DNA of 17,963 nt, taken from assembly GCA_900547505.1 (NCBI GenBank), contig URGY01000014.1, forward strand, positions 1-17,963, written 5' to 3'. Origin of the DNA: an uncultured Collinsella sp. (lineage in GTDB: Bacteria; Actinomycetota; Coriobacteriia; Coriobacteriales; Coriobacteriaceae). The notes under the pieces were generated by a model. It was not told the DNA's origin. It saw only the letters and a program-made list of their open reading frames with translations, and did no database searches. A program made the translations under genes and the position numbers. Below are positions 15,912 to 17,963 of this stretch, in pieces (position 1 is the first letter of the stretch; every line of letters starts with the position of its first letter).

Positions 15912-16097
15912 TTACCAGCTGGCCTTCTTAACGCCGGGAAGCTCGCCCTTGAGTGCAAGCTCGCGGAAGCAGACACGGCACAGGCCGAACTTGCGGTACA
16001 CAGAGTGCGGACGGCCGCAGCGCTGGCAGCGCGTGTACTCACGAGTAGAGAACTTCTGCTTGCGATTGCACTTGACGATCATCGATGTCTTAGCCAC
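15912..16097 (-). CDS. rpsN: 30S ribosomal protein S14, type Z
   Basis: A 61-aa zinc-binding form of S14 in the small-subunit head. [20 protein letters not shown] is followed by Cys24-QR-Cys27 and Cys40-RV-Cys43, the complete zinc site, and ends [16 protein letters not shown]. The short length and four cysteines separate it from the ~100-aa non-zinc type. The start is GTG 16097 with GGAGG 7 nt upstream. It is separated from rplE by 79 nt containing a hairpin. Confidence 0.98.
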   Translation of the reverse strand: MAKTSMIVKCNRKQKFSTREYTRCQRCGRPHSVYRKFGLCRVCFRELALKGELPGVKKASW

Positions 16098-16131
16098 TTA
16101 TATCCTCCTCACATAGAGTATTGTTCGCCCC

Positions 16132-16161
16132 AAGCGCCGCCCCCTTGTGGGAACGGCGCTT
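16132..16161 (-). other. Intercistronic hairpin between rplE and rpsN
   Basis: AAGCGCCG (16132-16139) and CGGCGCTT (16154-16161) form a perfect 8-bp stem; inside the 14-nt loop CCC and GGG can add a short second stem. It begins about 15 nt after the rplE stop and is followed by GGGGCG rather than U in the transcript, so it is not a standard terminator. Confidence 0.65.
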
Positions 16162-16176
16162 ATAGGGCAGGTGAAC

Positions 16177-16734
16177 CTATTTCTTGAACGGGAAACCGAA
16201 GGCGTCCAGAAGGGCCTTGGCCTCCTCATCGGTGTTGGCGGTGGTCACGAAAGTGATGTCCATACCACGCTGGTGATCGACGGAGTCGAAGTCGATCTCG
16301 GGGAAGATGAGCTGCTCGGTGACGCCCATGGAGAAGTTACCACGGCCGTCGAAGCTCTTGGCGGAGATGCCGCGGAAGTCACGGATACGGGGGATCGCGA
16401 CGGAGGTCAGACGATCGAAGAACTCCCACATACGGTCGCCACGCAGGGTAACCTTGCAGCCGATCGGCATACCAGCGCGCAGGCGGAAGGTAGCGATGGA
16501 CTTGCGGGCACGGGTAATCATCGGCTGCTGGCCGGTGATGGCGCGCAGGTCGCGCACGGCACCGTCGATGGCCTTGGAATCGGTAGCGGCCTCGCCGACA
16601 CCCATGTTCACGACGATCTTCTCAAACTTGGGGATCATCATGACGTTCTCGTACTGGAACTTGTCCTGAAGCTGCTGCTTGACCTCGTTGTTGTACTTGG
16701 TCTTCAGACGCGGCACATACTTCTCTTCTGCCAT
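16177..16734 (-). CDS. rplE: 50S ribosomal protein L5
   Basis: A 185-aa central-protuberance protein that binds 5S rRNA and forms the bridge to S13. It shows [20 protein letters not shown], then [60 protein letters not shown] and [26 protein letters not shown] lies 6 nt before ATG 16734. It is the first gene of the cluster here. The expected upstream gene rplX is missing; a 311-bp non-coding stretch with a candidate promoter precedes it. Confidence 0.98.
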   Translation of the reverse strand: MAEEKYVPRLKTKYNNEVKQQLQDKFQYENVMMIPKFEKIVVNMGVGEAATDSKAIDGAVRDLRAITGQQPMITRARKSIATFRLRAGMPIGCKVTLRGDRMWEFFDRLTSVAIPRIRDFRGISAKSFDGRGNFSMGVTEQLIFPEIDFDSVDHQRGMDITFVTTANTDEEAKALLDAFGFPFKK

Positions 16735-16871
16735 TGTTCACTCCTTCTTGGGGTTTTAAGCACGGGGCGTGGCCACGATGGGTTGTCCTCGTGCCTCCTG
16801 GCTGCATCCGCGCCGCTCATGGCATTTCGCGGTTTGGACTCGACGCAGCAGGAGCCGACAAAACAATCGGT

Positions 16872-16900
16872 ACTATACGCGCATCGGGAGCGTATTTCCA
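16872..16900 (-). promoter_or_regulatory. Candidate promoter of the rplE-led cluster
   Basis: On the minus strand TGGAAA (complement of 16895-16900, 4 of 6 consensus bases) and TATAGT (complement of 16872-16877, 5 of 6) are 17 nt apart. Transcription would begin near 16865, giving a leader of about 130 nt before rplE. Its position just after the hairpin that could terminate xdhC supports a real transcription start. Confidence 0.5.
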
Positions 16901-16950
16901 GAAAAACCTCGTCTGCCTGCACAACTCCACAACTCCCCCGCACAAATGGG

Positions 16951-17039
16951 TCCCAAAAAGCAGTTGCGGTGAAATAGGGACTGTTTGGCGGCCTAACAGG
17001 CTTAAACAATCCTTATTTCACCGCAACTGCTTGTTGGGG
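16951..17039 (-). terminator. Long inverted repeat, probable terminator of xdhC and possible repeat element
   Basis: The arms 16952-16986 and 17004-17038 are reverse complements over 35 bp with three mismatches. The central 17 nt can add GCCT/AGGC pairing around AAC. It starts 7 nt after the xdhC stop. On the minus strand the GCAACTGC end of the stem runs into TTTTTGGGA, giving a five-U tail. The arm length is far beyond a normal terminator, so it may belong to a dispersed palindromic repeat family. Confidence 0.75.
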
Positions 17040-17045
17040 ATGCGA

Positions 17046-17921
17046 TTAGCGCTTGCGGGGGACGAGTTTGGTGCGGCGCAGGTGGATCATCTCGGCGGCG
17101 ATGGAGATAGCGATCTCCTCGGGATCCTCTGCCTCGATGGCAACGCCGATCGGCAGGTGCAGCCCGTCGATCTGGTCCTGCGTAAAGCCCTCCTGCTCCA
17201 AGCGAGCCCGCACAAAGGCCGTCTTGCGGCGCGAGCCAAGGCAACCCAGATAGGCGGGCTTGGCGCGCATGGCCTGAATCACCACGTCGATATCGGACTT
17301 GTGGCCTGCTGTGGCCACGACCACCAAGTCGCGCGGACCGATGGGGCACTGCTCGCCCAGGTTCTTGTAGTCGACCAGACGACGGTCGTAGACACCGGGT
17401 ACCCATTCGGGCGTCAGCGTGCCGGGGCGGTCGTCGCAAGCCACGACGGCAAAGCCCGCCGCCGTGAGCACGCGCGCCGTCGCGGCGCCCACGTGTCCGC
17501 AGCCAAAGATGTAGGTCAGGCCCTCGGGGCAGAGCGTCTCGATGTGCGCCGGGGGAATCTCGGAGGCGGCGTTGGTGTAGGTGACCTTACTCCCCTCCTC
17601 CACCAGCGAAAGCTCGGGGCAGCCGGCAATGGTATGGCGCGATGTCTCGCCATGGTACTCGACCACATCGCCCTCGAGGGCCTGAATGACAAACGGTTCA
17701 AAGTCGATGACGAAGTCGCCAATGCGTCGATACGCCAAGACGTCGGCAACCGACTGGAACAACGGCACCTGCGATACATCCAGATGCAGATAGCACAGGC
17801 AGATGGCTCCGCCGCAGATCATGCCGGTATCGGAGTTCTCGCCGCCCATGGTGTAGCGGACCAGACGCGATTTACCCCCGGCCAGCAGCTCGCGCGCCTC
17901 GTCCAGCGCAAAGAGCTCAAT
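17046..17921 (-). CDS. xdhC: XdhC/CoxI family molybdenum-enzyme maturation protein, 5' end missing
   Basis: About 291 residues remain; the true start lies beyond the contig end. Family members deliver sulfurated molybdenum cofactor to xanthine dehydrogenase-type hydroxylases. The remaining part of the N-terminal XdhC/CoxI domain includes YTMGGENSDTGMICGGAICL. The C-terminal Rossmann domain begins TYIFGCGHVGAATARVLTAA and continues GFAVVACDDRPGTL, with the late signature GCLGSRRKTAFVRARLEQEG. Roughly 60-70 N-terminal residues are missing compared with full-length relatives (inferred). The apparent N-terminus MYKRQ comes from adapter sequence. No molybdenum hydroxylase subunit is visible; partners would be beyond the edge. 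Confidence 0.88.
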   Translation of the reverse strand: MELFALDEARELLAGGKSRLVRYTMGGENSDTGMICGGAICLCYLHLDVSQVPLFQSVADVLAYRRIGDFVIDFEPFVIQALEGDVVEYHGETSRHTIAGCPELSLVEEGSKVTYTNAASEIPPAHIETLCPEGLTYIFGCGHVGAATARVLTAAGFAVVACDDRPGTLTPEWVPGVYDRRLVDYKNLGEQCPIGPRDLVVVATAGHKSDIDVVIQAMRAKPAYLGCLGSRRKTAFVRARLEQEGFTQDQIDGLHLPIGVAIEAEDPEEIAISIAAEMIHLRRTKLVPRKR

Positions 17922-17963
17922 CTGTCTCTTATACACATCTGACGCTGCCGACGAATAGCCTTG
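17922..17963 (+). other. Illumina Nextera i5-side adapter, not genomic
   Basis: Bases 17922-17954 are the reverse complement of the Nextera read-1 adapter, beginning with the 19-bp mosaic end (17922-17940). The last nine bases, ATAGCCTT plus G, fit an i5 index and the first base of P5; from memory AAGGCTAT is a Nextera XT v2 index. Genomic sequence ends at 17921. Confidence 0.98.

Larger units (their letters stand above)
16735..17045. other. Non-coding region upstream of rplE
   Basis: This 311-bp stretch has no recognisable coding frame and no trace of L24. From the rplE side it holds the rplE ribosome binding site; an imperfect hairpin (16760-16767 with 16787-16794, one mismatch) enclosing the palindrome CGTGGCCACG (16768-16777); a second AGGAGG-like sequence near 16796; a candidate promoter; and a long inverted repeat next to the xdhC stop. 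Confidence 0.7.

Noticed and set aside
16704..17009. A minus-strand frame that could have been a remnant of rplX upstream of rplE
   Set aside because: The translation contains none of the L24 KOW-type motifs and crosses the inverted repeat and the rplE start out of frame.

Overview
The window is an ~18 kb contig of high-GC bacterial DNA. It looks like a Gram-positive actinobacterium, most likely class Coriobacteriia and Collinsella-like. That placement is an inference from GC-rich codon use, the infA-rpmJ-rpsM-rpsK-rpsD-rpoA-rplQ-truA order, a zinc-type S14 and gene-by-gene resemblance; no search was run. Both ends are not genomic. Bases 1-47 and 17922-17963 are Illumina Nextera adapter with index bases, so the biological sequence is about 48-17921 and the genes at both edges are truncated.

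Left part (48-6916): a truncated peptidase-U32 family gene (minus) is divergent from a class A penicillin-binding protein (plus) with a Thr/Gly/Pro-rich tail. The PBP converges on argR (minus), and each of the two has its own intrinsic terminator in between. Upstream of argR are an unusual TTTCGAAA inverted repeat, a family 2-like glycosyltransferase with a TTG start, and truA, all on minus.

Central and right part (7010-16734): one long minus-strand ribosomal protein cluster. In transcription order it is rplE, rpsN (type Z), rpsH, rplF, rplR, rpsE, rpmD, rplO, secY, adk, map, infA, rpmJ, rpsM, rpsK, rpsD, rpoA, rplQ, closed by a strong terminator before truA. It makes ribosomal proteins of both subunits, the SecY translocon, adenylate kinase, methionine aminopeptidase, IF-1 and the RNA polymerase alpha subunit. 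Most genes are 2-32 nt apart or overlap (rplO/secY, adk/map). The few longer gaps (rplE-rpsN, rpsN-rpsH, rplF-rplR, infA-rpmJ) each contain an RNA hairpin. The infA-rpmJ leader can form two mutually exclusive helices.

The most unexpected point is the 5' end of the cluster. The usual upstream neighbour of rplE, rplX (L24), and the S10-side genes are absent. Instead there is a 311-bp non-coding stretch with a candidate promoter and leader for rplE, a long near-perfect inverted repeat that could terminate the gene before it, and a truncated XdhC-family gene in the same orientation. Either the S10/spc cluster is split in this lineage or the contig is chimeric at that point. No mobile element, tRNA, rRNA or CRISPR array was seen, and I found no clear novel multi-gene system.
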